The notes beneath the pieces are model-generated. The model did no database searches, was not told the origin of the DNA, and saw only the letters and a program-made list of their open reading frames with translations. A DNA stretch of 64,000 nt from Kribbella qitaiheensis (lineage in GTDB: Bacteria > Actinomycetota > Actinomycetes > Propionibacteriales > Kribbellaceae): NCBI RefSeq assembly GCF_014217565.1, contig NZ_CP043661.1, positions 7,998,001 through 8,062,000 of the forward strand, written 5' to 3'. A program made the position numbers and the translations under genes. This document shows positions 7,636-15,876 of this stretch, one piece after another (the first letter of the stretch is position 1; every line of letters begins with the position of its first letter).

Positions 7636-9658
7636 GTGAACCGACCGCCCCGGCGTCGGGCGATAGCGGCTGCCCTGACCCTGGCAACCGCGCTCGCCGT
7701 GCCCACCACGCCTGCCCACGCCCTGCCCACCACGCCTGCCCACACCGTGCGCGCCACGACCGCCCTCGCTTCCTCCGCCGCTGTCGCGCAGCCCATTTCA
7801 GCCGTGGCCGCAGCCGGGTCTTCCGCGCCTCGGGATGGGGTGATTCCGGAGCGGTTCGTCGGGTTGAGCATCGAGTGGTCGTTGATCGAGCGATATATGA
7901 GTGCGGAGGCGCGACCCGCGTTCGTGAATCTGCTCCGCAACCTCGGCAGCGGCGTACTGCGGATCGGCGGGTCGTCGCAAGATGTCATGCCGTTCGAGCC
8001 GGCTGCGCCGAACACGGACGAGATCATCACTCCTGAGGACCTTCAATCCATCCGTGCGACTCTCGATGCCGTCAACGCTCCTTCTGCGGAAGGCGGAACG
8101 CGATGGGCAAGCGACGGCGGATCAGGCGGAGGCGGCGGCCGCTGGCTGAGTGATGGCGCAGCTGATGGTGAGGGCGGGACGAGGTGGCTGAGTGATGGCG
8201 CGGCCGATGGTGAGGGCGGGACCCGCTGGCTGAGTGATGGCGCAGCTGATGGTGAGGGCGGGACCCGCTGGCTGAGTGATGGCGCAGCTGATGGTGAGGG
8301 CGGCACCCGCTGGCTGAGTGATGGCGCAGCTGATGGTGAGGGCGGGACGAGGTGGCTGAGTGATGGCGCGGCCGATGGTGAGGGCGGCACCCGCTGGCTG
8401 AGCGACGGCGCGGCCGATGGTGAGGGCGGCACCCGCTGGCTGAGCGACGGCGCAGTTGAGGGTGGGTCTGGTGGTGGTGGAACCCGCTGGCTGAGCGGCA
8501 GCGCGACTGGTGGTGGGCCGCAGTGGCAGGTCGTGTTGGGGACGGCGATGGCGCCGGTGAAGGAGACCAGGCCGTTCGTCAGTCCGGAGCATGCGCGGGC
8601 GTTTGCGGATGCGGTGAAGCAGACGTTCCGGCCCGGGCCAGGTGCTTGGGGTTGAACTCGGCAATGAGGCTGATCTGTCGTACGGGACCGCGGGATTGCC
8701 GAGCTACCTGACCGACCTCCCGAAGTACGCCGAGGCGGTGAGTCCGTTGCCGGTGGTCGCGCCGAATACCAGCGAGGACATCCTGCCCTGGCAGAGCATC
8801 GACGCTCGCAGCGTTCCGACGCGCTGGTTCTGGAACTGGCCGGAGATCCTCGACAACCACCCGGCGTACGGGAGTGATCATTTCTACCCGCTCGCCCGGA
8901 CCTGTGCGAACAAGCCGTACCGCTGCCCGTCGATCCCCGCGTTGCTCTCCGACGAGCATCTGCAAAGCCTCGACTACCAGGTCGATGAGCACGCGAGAGA
9001 GGCCGGGGAGCGCTCTCTGCCGTATCGCCTGGAGGAGACCAACACCGCCGCCGGGCGCGGTGCGGACGGCGTCAGCAACGTCGCGGCGAGTGCGGCGTAC
9101 GCACTGGACATGATGTTCCACGTCGCCTGCCCACAGTCTCCGAAGACGCCCGGCGCAAACCTCGATTGCAAGGTCGGCGGAGTCGGCGTCAATCTTCACA
9201 ACGCCGAAGTCCGCGCCTTCTTCGAACCGCAGGAAGGCAACGGCTACTACAACGCGATCAACTACGATCCCACCGCCGCGATGGGTGCGCCGACCGCGGC
9301 CCCGGAGTACTACGCGTTGCTGTTCTTCGGCCGATTCGCCCAAGGATCAAAGGGTTTGCGGCCGTTCGAGACCGGTACGCCGGTCAAAGGCTGGCGGACC
9401 GACGACCGATTGTTCCTGATCAACAAGACAGACCAGCCGGTCAGTGTCCCGGCGCCCAAGGGATTCGTCGACCGGATGACGCCGTACGACGCGACGGGTG
9501 CCGGCAAGTTTCTCGACGCCGCGCAGGTGCGCATCGACGGTCGCCAAACGCGAGCAGACGGTACCTGGCCGGGTTTCCGTCCGCACGTAATGCACAAAGG
9601 CCGCGTGACCCTGGCTCCCGGCGAAGCGGCAGTCATCAGCAAGTCTTTCCCAGCTTGA
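7636..9658 (+). pseudogene. Secreted heparanase-like (GH79-type) glycosidase with inserted minisatellite, frameshifted
   Basis: Starts at GTG 7636 behind AGAAGG and opens with a signal peptide (RRRAIAAALTLATALAV, then a PTTPAHA duplication). A (beta/alpha)8 glycosidase follows: FVGLSIEWSL, GVLRIGGSSQD, the acid/base motif ELGNEADL and a probable nucleophile in LEETNTAAG, with a C-terminal beta domain. Around 8640 the frame shifts by one base; the span of 2023 nt is one more than a multiple of three, and 673 residues are restored by removing one base. A block of seven perfect 14-residue repeats plus degenerate flanks sits between a barrel helix (RATLDAVNA) and the following strand (WQVVLGTAM). 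The intact paralogue follows 10 nt later. Confidence 0.8.
8090..8520 (+). repeat. 42-nt coding minisatellite
   Basis: Seven in-frame 42-nt units encode RWLSDGAADGEGGT, starting at about 8140, with degenerate copies on both sides (RWASDGGSGGGGG before; RWLSDGAVEGGSGGGG and RWLSGSATGGG after). Copies differ only by synonymous changes (GCAGCT/GCGGCC, ACGAGG/ACCCGC), distributed as a mosaic that suggests repeated unequal exchange. Confidence 0.92.
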
Positions 9659-9668
9659 GGAGTTCGGA

Positions 9669-11222
9669 ATGAGCTACAGAACTGCGGCGGTCGCCTTACT
9701 GGCGTTCGGCCTTACCACCTCCGGCGTCGCGTACGCCGGTGCGAGCGACACCGAGATCCAATTAACGGTGACGCCGAATCAGTCGAACGGGCGGATCACC
9801 GGGGACAACCAAGGATTCTCGGTGGAGTCGGCGGACTTTGCGCACGGCTATCTCACCAAGCAGCGGATGGCTCAGCGGTTACGGACGCTTGGTCCCGGCG
9901 TACTGCGGCTTGGTGGCTATTCGATGGATCTTGTCTGGCCCTCGTTCGGTGCGGCGAAGGGCACTCCGGCGCCGGACTGGGCGATCGGGGGCACGGTCGA
10001 TCGCTCCGACTTCGAGCAGTTGAAGCAACTGGTCCGCGCGTCCGGCTGGAAAGTGACGCTCGGTGCGCCGTTGAAGTCCGTGCTTGATGGTCAGGTGACG
10101 ATGGATCAGGTCGTCGAGGAGGTCGCCGTCGCGCACGAAGTACTGGGTGACGATCTGCTGTCGGTCGAAATGGGCAACGAGTACGACCACGTCACGACGC
10201 TGACTCCCGCGCAGTACTGGGAGAAGCTCAAGGAGTACCAGGCCGCGATTCAGGCGAGGTTGCCCAAGGCAAAGATCAGGATGTCCGGTCCGTCGGCGAA
10301 TACCGCGAAGACGAACACCCAGCTCGACGGCTTCGCTACCGCGGCGTTGGCCGATCCGGTGGTCAAGCCGAGTGACGTGCTCGGCGAGATCTCCTCGCAC
10401 TGGTATCCGGGCAGCCATTGCGGCACCTCCAACCTCACCATCCCGCAGCTGATGTCTGCCGCCACGTCCACGACGACCGAGGCCAAGCTGGCGGGCATCG
10501 AGAGCATCGGAGAGCGCTTCCTGAAGCCGATCCCGATGACCATCAACGAATCCAACAGCGCGTCCTGCAGCGGCCAGCCAGGAGTGAGCACGAGCTATGC
10601 GACCTCGCTGTGGTCGCTCGACTATCTGCTGCAGACGGCGCGAAGCGGGATCAGTCGGCTGCAGTTCCACACGAACACCGCGGCGATCTGCGGCGACTTC
10701 AAGCCACGCGCCTCGCCCGACTACCCGATCTCCTACCGGTACTACGGCGCCTTCTGCGCGGCGGACCAAGCCGCGCTCGACCGGGGCGACCTGTCGGCCA
10801 CGCCGCTGTACTACGGGATCTGGGCGTTCCGCCAAGTCCCGCAAGGCCGGTTCGTCACGCTGGACGTCGCCGCTGCCGATCTCGGCAAGCTGCGCGCGTA
10901 CGGCATCGAGGGGCGGCACGGTGAACTGACAGTCGTACTGATCAACGTGCAGGACCCGGCAGCGGCCGACGGTACGACGGACAAGGTCAGCTTGGCGCTG
11001 TCGGCCGACTACCGGCACGGCAGGCAGGTGACGTTGCGCAGTACGGCACCGGAGGGCTTGGCCTCGTCCGACCCGTCGACGATCACCCTTGGCGGTCAGC
11101 AGATCCGTCCGGACGGCAAAGCCACCGGTACGCCGCACGCCCAGGCGCTCAATCCCCACGGCCGAGCTCTTACCGCGGAGATCCCTGCAGGGACTGCCCA
11201 GCTCATCACCCTCACCCGCTAG
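9669..11222 (+). CDS. Secreted heparanase-like (GH79-type) glycoside hydrolase
   Basis: A 517-aa exported enzyme and intact paralogue of the preceding gene. The signal peptide MSYRTAAVALLAFGLTTS ends near VAYAGA. Barrel motifs include GVLRLGGYSMDL, the acid/base VEMGNEYDHV, HWYPGSHCG, the probable nucleophile in MTINESNSASC, and LQFHTN, followed by a beta-sandwich. Family members act on glucuronic-acid-containing or related polysaccharides outside the cell; the exact substrate cannot be read. A strong Shine-Dalgarno (GAGGAG) overlaps the end of the upstream gene, so the two form an operon likely controlled through the LacI-type operator. With the partner gene and regulator damaged, this may be the only working copy. 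Confidence 0.85.
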   Translation: MSYRTAAVALLAFGLTTSGVAYAGASDTEIQLTVTPNQSNGRITGDNQGFSVESADFAHGYLTKQRMAQRLRTLGPGVLRLGGYSMDLVWPSFGAAKGTPAPDWAIGGTVDRSDFEQLKQLVRASGWKVTLGAPLKSVLDGQVTMDQVVEEVAVAHEVLGDDLLSVEMGNEYDHVTTLTPAQYWEKLKEYQAAIQARLPKAKIRMSGPSANTAKTNTQLDGFATAALADPVVKPSDVLGEISSHWYPGSHCGTSNLTIPQLMSAATSTTTEAKLAGIESIGERFLKPIPMTINESNSASCSGQPGVSTSYATSLWSLDYLLQTARSGISRLQFHTNTAAICGDFKPRASPDYPISYRYYGAFCAADQAALDRGDLSATPLYYGIWAFRQVPQGRFVTLDVAAADLGKLRAYGIEGRHGELTVVLINVQDPAAADGTTDKVSLALSADYRHGRQVTLRSTAPEGLASSDPSTITLGGQQIRPDGKATGTPHAQALNPHGRALTAEIPAGTAQLITLTR

Positions 11223-11225
11223 ACC

Positions 11226-11264
11226 CGAGCCCGGGCCCGTTTCACCAGGGCGGGCCTGGGCTCG
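11226..11264 (+). terminator. Hairpin terminator after glycosidase operon
   Basis: CGAGCCCGGGCCCG pairs with CGGGCCTGGGCTCG (one mismatch) around a short TTTCACCAGGG loop, beginning 4 nt after the stop codon. There is no U-run, as is usual for actinomycete terminators. Confidence 0.65.
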
Positions 11265-11501
11265 CCGTCACGCTGGGTAGTGCGGACACGCGTAGTACAG
11301 GGGGATTGACTAAGAGGTGGGGGAGGGGGAGGGTCTGAGGGACGGGGTTTGTCAGGGGGAGGTCTGGCGGCCGTCCGGGGGACCAGGCGCTCTCTGGGGT
11401 GGAATTCGCGCCGCGTTCGATGGTGGCTCGCCGGTCTGGCCGGCGCGCCTGCGAGCGCGCCGGTCGACAACGTGGAACGGCCGCGCGGCTTTGGAGGAGT
11501 C

Positions 11502-12872
11502 ATGGGCGAGTTCACGATCGAAGACTTGAGAGAGCGTGTCAGGGGGCCGGTCTTCGCTGCCGGCGACGACGGGTACGACGAGGCGCGCAAGGTGTACAAC
11601 GCGATGCACGACAAGCGCCCACGGGTCGTGGTGGGATGCGAGAACGCCGGCGACGTGATCGCGACGGTGAACTTCGCCGCGACCAACGGCCTGGAGTTGG
11701 CGGTTCGAGGTGGTTCCCACAGCGTGCCCGGCTTCGGCACTGTCGATGACGGAGTGGTGGCCGACCTGGGCAGGATGCGGCAGGTGCGGGTCGATCCGGT
11801 CGCGAGAACGGCGCGCGCCGGCGGTGGAGCGACCTGGGGTGACTTCAACGCCGCCACGCACGCGTTCGGCCTGGCGACGACCGGCGGCATCATTTCGACC
11901 ACCGGGGTCGGCGGGCTGACGCTCGGCGGTGGGATCGGCTATCTGGCTCGCGGACTCGGGTTGTCGTGCGACAACCTGATCTCGGCCGACGTGGTGACCG
12001 CCGACGGGCGGTTCCTGATGGCGAGCGAGAAGGACAACGAGGACCTGTTCTGGGCGTTGAAGGGTGGTGGCGGCAACTTCGGTGTCGTGACTGCCTTGGA
12101 GTTCAGGTTGGAGCCTGTCGACACGGTGTACGGCGGGCCGATGTTGTTCGAGATGTCGGACGCGGCCGCAGTACTGGCCGGCTTCCGGGACCTGATCAAG
12201 GATGCGCCGGAACAGCTCGGTGGCTTCCCGGCGTTCCAGCTCGCGCCGCCGCTGCCGTTCATTCCCGAGGATCGGCATGGTGATCCGTTCGCGCTGATCG
12301 TCGGGTGCTGGGCCGGGAGTCCGGAGCAGGGCGAGCAGCAGATCGCGCAGTTCCGCGAGTTCGCGCCGGTCGTCGCCGAACAGGTCGGGCAGATGCCGTA
12401 TCCGGCGCTGAACACGGCGTTCGACGGGTTGGTGCCGCCGGGGCTGCAGCACTACTGGAAGGCGAATTTCGTCACCGAGCTGACCGATGACGCGATCCAG
12501 GCGCACCTCGAACACGCGCCCGGACTGCCCGCGGTGAACTCGACCGTGCACATCTACCCGATCGACGGCGCTTGCCATCGGGTGCCGGCCGACGCGACCG
12601 CGTTCGCGTACCGCGACGCCAACTTCGCGACGGTGATCGCTGGGATGTGGCCTGATCCCGCGATGAACGAGGCCGGCGTCGAGTGGGTTCGCGGGTACTA
12701 CGACGCCCTCGCGCCGCATTCGGAGGCGGGCGGCTACGTCAACTTCATGGCAGGGGACGACCAGGGGCGGATCGCCGACAACTACAAGGGCAACTACGAC
12801 CGGTTGGTGGAGGTCAAGCGCAAGTACGACCCGGACAACCTCTTCCACCTCAACCAGAACATCGTGCCGTAG
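11502..12872 (+). CDS. FAD-binding oxidoreductase, berberine-bridge-enzyme type
   Basis: A 456-aa flavoprotein of the VAO/BBE family. The FAD-binding domain contains RGGSHSVPGFG, whose histidine is the usual site of covalent 8-alpha attachment, and GGLTLGGGIGYLARGLG. The second attachment cysteine of bicovalent enzymes appears absent. The C-terminal BBE motif is NYKGNYDRLVEVKRKYDP, followed by NLFHLNQNI. Such enzymes oxidise sugars, alkaloids or other alcohols; no substrate can be deduced. ATG 11502 is preferred because GGAGGAG precedes it and the upstream extension has no conserved sequence. The gene is monocistronic and ends in a hairpin shared with the convergent repeat-protein operon. Confidence 0.88.
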   Translation: MGEFTIEDLRERVRGPVFAAGDDGYDEARKVYNAMHDKRPRVVVGCENAGDVIATVNFAATNGLELAVRGGSHSVPGFGTVDDGVVADLGRMRQVRVDPVARTARAGGGATWGDFNAATHAFGLATTGGIISTTGVGGLTLGGGIGYLARGLGLSCDNLISADVVTADGRFLMASEKDNEDLFWALKGGGGNFGVVTALEFRLEPVDTVYGGPMLFEMSDAAAVLAGFRDLIKDAPEQLGGFPAFQLAPPLPFIPEDRHGDPFALIVGCWAGSPEQGEQQIAQFREFAPVVAEQVGQMPYPALNTAFDGLVPPGLQHYWKANFVTELTDDAIQAHLEHAPGLPAVNSTVHIYPIDGACHRVPADATAFAYRDANFATVIAGMWPDPAMNEAGVEWVRGYYDALAPHSEAGGYVNFMAGDDQGRIADNYKGNYDRLVEVKRKYDPDNLFHLNQNIVP

Positions 12873-12886
12873 TACGACGCGCAGCC

Positions 12887-12913
12887 GCAGCCGGGGTCGA
12901 GGACCCCGGCTGC
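12887..12913. terminator. Bidirectional hairpin between convergent genes
   Basis: GCAGCCGGGGTC-GAG-GACCCCGGCTGC is a perfect 12-bp stem with a 3-nt loop, lying between the oxidoreductase stop and the stop of the convergent repeat-protein gene. Confidence 0.75.
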
Positions 12914-12926
12914 GACGTTGGGCGGT

Positions 12927-13742
12927 CTAGAGGGTGAGGAGGCGGTCGAAGAAGGCTCGGTAGCGCTGCAGGGCGCCGCGGAGGTCTTCGGTTGACGGTT
13001 CGCCGTCGGCCCATTGGCCTTCGAGGCTCTGGTGCTGCTGGTCGAACGTGCTGGACAGTCGCTGCAGCACGTCGCCGACCAGCTTGTCGGCGTCGGTGAC
13101 CGCTATCCGCGGGTCATCGACGAATCCCTGCTGGATAACGTCCCAGCGCGCCTTGAAGTCCACCGCGATGTCATCGGGAACCAGCGGATCCTCAGGGCTC
13201 ACCGTCGGCTCGGCCGACTTGTCGCCGTCCACCGCACGTGCGCTGTCAGCCGTCTGCCCGTCCCGGTCGTCGAGGGTGTTGTCCTCCGACCCAGCGGCCG
13301 GGCGATCCAGCGCATCGGAGCCGGACGTCACACGGTCGCCGTCATCGACGCCGTCGGCGTTCCCGTAGCCAGCTCGGTCCGACCCATCCGCGTACGCCGG
13401 GTCGCCCTCGCCAAGGCCGCCACTGCGGTCGCCCTCGCCGAGGCCGCCACTGCGGTCGCCCTCGCCGAGGCCGCCACTGCGGTCGCCCTCGCCGAGGCCG
13501 CCACTGCGGTCGCCCTCGCCGAGGCCGCCACTGCGGTCGCCCTCGCCAAGGCCGCCACTGCGGTCGCCCTCGCCAAGGCCGCCACTGCGGTCGCCCTCGT
13601 CAAGGCTGCCACTGCGGTCGTCCTCGCCGAGGCCCGTAGTACGGGCCTGGTCGTCTGCGTAGGTGCGTTCACCTTCGTCGGAGTACGCAGTACGGTCCGG
13701 GACTTGGTCAGTCGGGGTGCGATCGTTGTCGGGGGTGGTCAT
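12927..13742 (-). CDS. Acidic repeat protein with helical C-terminal domain
   Basis: A 271-aa cytoplasmic-looking protein with no signal peptide or membrane segment. The N-terminal half is acidic and carries nine tandem nine-residue units of the type GGLGEGDRS, flanked by Asp/Glu/Ser-rich sequence. The C-terminal 80 residues (WDVIQQGFVDDPRIAVTDAD ... TEDLRGALQRYR) are predicted helical and match the C-terminal domain of the upstream neighbour (WDNLQGGFVDAP ... TEDLRQAVTAYR), so the genes are paralogues. The ATG overlaps the upstream stop as ATGA. I know of no function. The repeat length is a multiple of three, so copy number can change without frameshift. Confidence 0.8.
   Translation of the reverse strand: MTTPDNDRTPTDQVPDRTAYSDEGERTYADDQARTTGLGEDDRSGSLDEGDRSGGLGEGDRSGGLGEGDRSGGLGEGDRSGGLGEGDRSGGLGEGDRSGGLGEGDRSGGLGEGDPAYADGSDRAGYGNADGVDDGDRVTSGSDALDRPAAGSEDNTLDDRDGQTADSARAVDGDKSAEPTVSPEDPLVPDDIAVDFKARWDVIQQGFVDDPRIAVTDADKLVGDVLQRLSSTFDQQHQSLEGQWADGEPSTEDLRGALQRYRAFFDRLLTL
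13403..13645 (-). repeat. 27-nt coding tandem repeat, nine units
   Basis: Nine head-to-tail 27-nt units (plus-strand form GCCCTCGCCRAGGCCGCCAC...) encode the GLGEGDRSG repeats of the acidic protein. Most units are identical apart from one A/G position; the two at the gene's 5' side are more diverged. Confidence 0.92.
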
Positions 13743-14314
13743 GCTTGCTCCCTCTTGTGCGTCGGTCGCGTGGTGTGATCTTCGTGGCCGTGGTCGAGCA
13801 GTGCGACGACCAGCCGTCGGTACGCCGTCACTGCCTGGCGGAGGTCTTCCGTGTCGGCCTCGCCTCGGGTCTGCGCGACAGCGACGCGGTGCGCCTGCCG
13901 GTAGTTCTCTGCGACCTCTGGGTGATCAACGGAGATGTCGTCGGCGCGCTGGTCGAACTCGTCGACCGGGTAGCCGGACTCGCGCATCATGCGCAGTACA
14001 AGGCGATCCGCTTGCGCTACAGCTTCCCCAGGTGCGTCCACGAACCCGCCCTGCAAGTTGTCCCACTCGGCGCGGTACTGCGCGGCGGACTCGTCGCTCA
14101 GTGGCGTCAGCTCGAGCTTGGACCGGCGCCGTTCGCGTTCGTGCAGGTCGCGTTCCGCCGTCCGGCGGTCGCCCGACTGCTCCAGCGTGCGTTCGTACTC
14201 CGGCCCGAACCGCTCCTGCAGCTGACCCGACCTTCGTCGCTGGTAGGCGTAGAACGCCGCGGCGGCGGCGATCAGGACCACGACGATGACGATGATGGTG
14301 ATGACGGTTCCCAT
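13739..14314 (-). CDS. Membrane-anchored helical protein, paralogue of the acidic repeat protein
   Basis: A 191-aa protein with an N-terminal transmembrane segment (VITIIVIVVVLIAAAAAFYAY), a charged coiled-coil stretch (RERRRSKLEL area), and a C-terminal helical domain shared with the next gene (W-x-x-L-Q-x-G-F-V-D, then TEDLRQAV). ATG 14314 has GGAGG four bases upstream; the longer frame has no support. It overlaps the acidic repeat gene by ATGA, giving a two-gene operon in which a membrane-bound and a soluble form of the same helical domain are produced together. Topology suggests the helical domain is cytoplasmic. Function unknown. Confidence 0.82.
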   Translation of the reverse strand: MGTVITIIVIVVVLIAAAAAFYAYQRRRSGQLQERFGPEYERTLEQSGDRRTAERDLHERERRRSKLELTPLSDESAAQYRAEWDNLQGGFVDAPGEAVAQADRLVLRMMRESGYPVDEFDQRADDISVDHPEVAENYRQAHRVAVAQTRGEADTEDLRQAVTAYRRLVVALLDHGHEDHTTRPTHKREQA

Positions 14315-14462
14315 CAGACCTCCAGTCCAACTTGTGGCAGGCCTGCGATCTGGGGCGGATCGCCAGGACCTCTGTCCGGCCACCGTTTCCGGTGTGCCGT
14401 CTGCCCCCGTAACTCGTCTGGTACCCAGGCCCAACCACCCACAAGCGGTCCCTGTACGGAAT

Positions 14463-14503
14463 GCGAAACGTCCGGAGGCCCCAGGGCCCTCCGGACGTTT
14501 CGC
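14463..14503 (-). terminator. Strong hairpin terminator
   Basis: GCGAAACGTCCGGAGG pairs perfectly with CCTCCGGACGTTTCGC (16 bp) around a 9-nt loop. It lies just beyond the stop of the broken RibD-like gene on the minus strand and upstream of the membrane-helical operon. Confidence 0.8.
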
Positions 14504-14509
14504 ACCCCG

Positions 14510-15053
14510 TCAGGCTTTCGGCGCCAGCTTGTGGACGACGATGCCGGACTTGAAGGTGGTGGTGCCGAGCAGCTCCAGGTGAGTCATCGCCTGACCGTCG
14601 AAGAGGCGCTCGCCGCTGCCGACGAGGACCGGGAACACCCAGAAGTGGTACTCGTCGACCAGCTTGGCGTCCAGCAGTGCCTGGGAGAACTCGCCGCTAC
14701 CGAACTTGATCAGGTCACCGCCATCGTCCTCCTTGAGCCGGCGGACGGCCTCCACTGCGTCGCCCTTGAGCAGTTCGGCGTTCCAGGTGGTCTCGGTGAG
14801 CGTCCGCGACGCCACGTACTTCTTCATGTTGTTGAAGAGATCCGCCTGCGCACCGCTGCGCACCGCTGCGCTGCGACCAGGCTTCGGCGAAGCCCTCGTA
14901 GGTGACGCGGCCGAGCACTTGTGCGTCGACGGTCTCCATCAGGGCCGCGGAGTACGCGAAGTGCTCCTTGTCCCAGTACGGAGGGCTGTAGTCCTGCGGG
15001 TTCGAGATGACGCCGTCCAGGCTGACAAAGGTGGACTCGAACAACTTCCTCAT
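14510..15053 (-). pseudogene. RibD C-terminal/DHFR-family gene broken by a 10-nt duplication
   Basis: The N-terminal half starts at ATG 15053 (KLFESTFVSLDGVISNP, VLGRVTYEGFAEAW) and the C-terminal half lies in another frame (LFNNMKKYVASRTL, LIKFGSGEFSQALL, VFPVLVGSGERLF). At the junction the plus strand reads GCGCACCGCT twice in tandem (about 14847-14867). Deleting one copy restores the continuous reading AWSQRSGAQADLFNN and a normal 177-residue protein. The lesion is therefore a recent 10-nt tandem duplication rather than gradual decay. The family is an NADPH-dependent reductase of unknown substrate, related to the gene at 5831-6391. The adjacent FMN reductase is on the same strand, 26 nt upstream. 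Confidence 0.88.
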
Positions 15054-15079
15054 GGTTCTGGCCTTTCCAGGGTTGATAT

Positions 15080-15655
15080 CTAGGCTTGGTAGGGGTGCTT
15101 GGTGCGCGCATCCCGGAGTGCTTGGGCCCACCAAACGAGCTGGTCGAGCAAGAGCTTGGCGGCGGCGTCGTAGCCGCTGCCAGGGCGGGGCCAGCTGCCG
15201 TCGGCGGCGAACTGTTTCCAGTAGCAAGGAAGGGTGACCGTGTTGCGGATGGTGACGGCATGGAGTTCGGTGAACACCTGCCGCAGCTGAGCCACCGCGT
15301 GCAGGCCTCCGCTTTCCCTGCCATAGGCGACGAGGGCAACAGGCTTGGCATGCCACTCGTCGTAGTACCAGTCGAGTGCGGTCTTCAGCGGTGCAGGAAA
15401 GCTGCAGTTGTACTCCGGTGTCACCACTGCGAACGCATCCGCCGCAGCAAGACGTGGAGCCAGTACTGCGACTGTGGCGGGCGTCGGCTCGTCGGTGCCG
15501 GTCAGTGTGGGTGGCAGGTCGGCAGTAGCCAGGTCGATCACGTCTACGTCGAGGTCGGCCCACTTGGCAGCCTGCTGTGCGAACCAGTCAGCCACAGTCG
15601 GCCCGAACCGCCCCGTACGCGTACTCCCGACGATCACCACCAGCCGTACCTTCAT
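15080..15655 (-). CDS. NADPH-dependent FMN reductase family oxidoreductase
   Basis: A 191-aa flavodoxin-like reductase. Motifs are the phosphate loop VIVGSTRTGRFGP at the N-terminus, VVTPEYNCSFPAPLKTALD in the middle (the usual TPEYN-x6-LK-x-A-D signature), and YGRESGG for cofactor binding. It would reduce FMN or a quinone/azo/chromate-type acceptor with NAD(P)H in the cytoplasm. ATG 15655 has GGAGG eight bases upstream; a GTG three codons earlier overlaps that site. Downstream lies the broken RibD-like gene, so the two may have formed a small redox operon. The 5' leader is an unusual purine-rich repeat. Confidence 0.9.
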   Translation of the reverse strand: MKVRLVVIVGSTRTGRFGPTVADWFAQQAAKWADLDVDVIDLATADLPPTLTGTDEPTPATVAVLAPRLAAADAFAVVTPEYNCSFPAPLKTALDWYYDEWHAKPVALVAYGRESGGLHAVAQLRQVFTELHAVTIRNTVTLPCYWKQFAADGSWPRPGSGYDAAAKLLLDQLVWWAQALRDARTKHPYQA

Positions 15656-15660
15656 CCCCT

Positions 15661-15810
15661 TCACCTCCCCGCTCAGCCCCCTCCGCCTTCCCCGCTTTCC
15701 TTCCGTGCTCCTCGCCCTCGCTTTCCTTCCGTGCTCCCCGCCCTCCGCTTTCCTTCCGTGCTCCTCGCCCTCCCGCTTTCCTTCCTTCCCTTTCTTCTCT
15801 TGTTCTTGAC
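15661..15810. repeat. Polypyrimidine/polypurine tract with three ~28-nt repeats
   Basis: About 150 nt of almost pure C/T on the plus strand. It contains three near-identical copies of CGCTTTCCTTCCGTGCTC plus a CGCCCT tail and a fourth truncated copy. As the minus-strand leader of the FMN reductase gene it would be a purine-rich RNA with many AGGA-like sequences. Confidence 0.85.
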
Positions 15811-15876
15811 TCTGCAGGAGTGGGTTTACGGTTTCTTTCCGATCGGCCGTAAGCCCCGGAAAGATATGGTGCGGCC

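Noticed and set aside
8043..8432. Minus-strand frame with PPSPSAAPSLSQRV repeats
   Set aside because: Reverse reading of the glycosidase minisatellite; no start context and no homology.
8090..8520. Possible CRISPR array
   Set aside because: Units are contiguous without spacers and are in-frame coding repeats; the 27-nt array at 13403 is rejected for the same reason.
11352..12848. 498-aa open frame antisense to the FAD oxidoreductase
   Set aside because: Shadow frame typical of high-GC DNA: Arg/Gly/Val-rich, no motifs, while the other strand has full family motifs.
13014..13778. Plus-strand frame with repeats of the form ALAEAATAV
   Set aside because: It is the reverse reading of the 27-nt repeat in the well-supported minus-strand operon.
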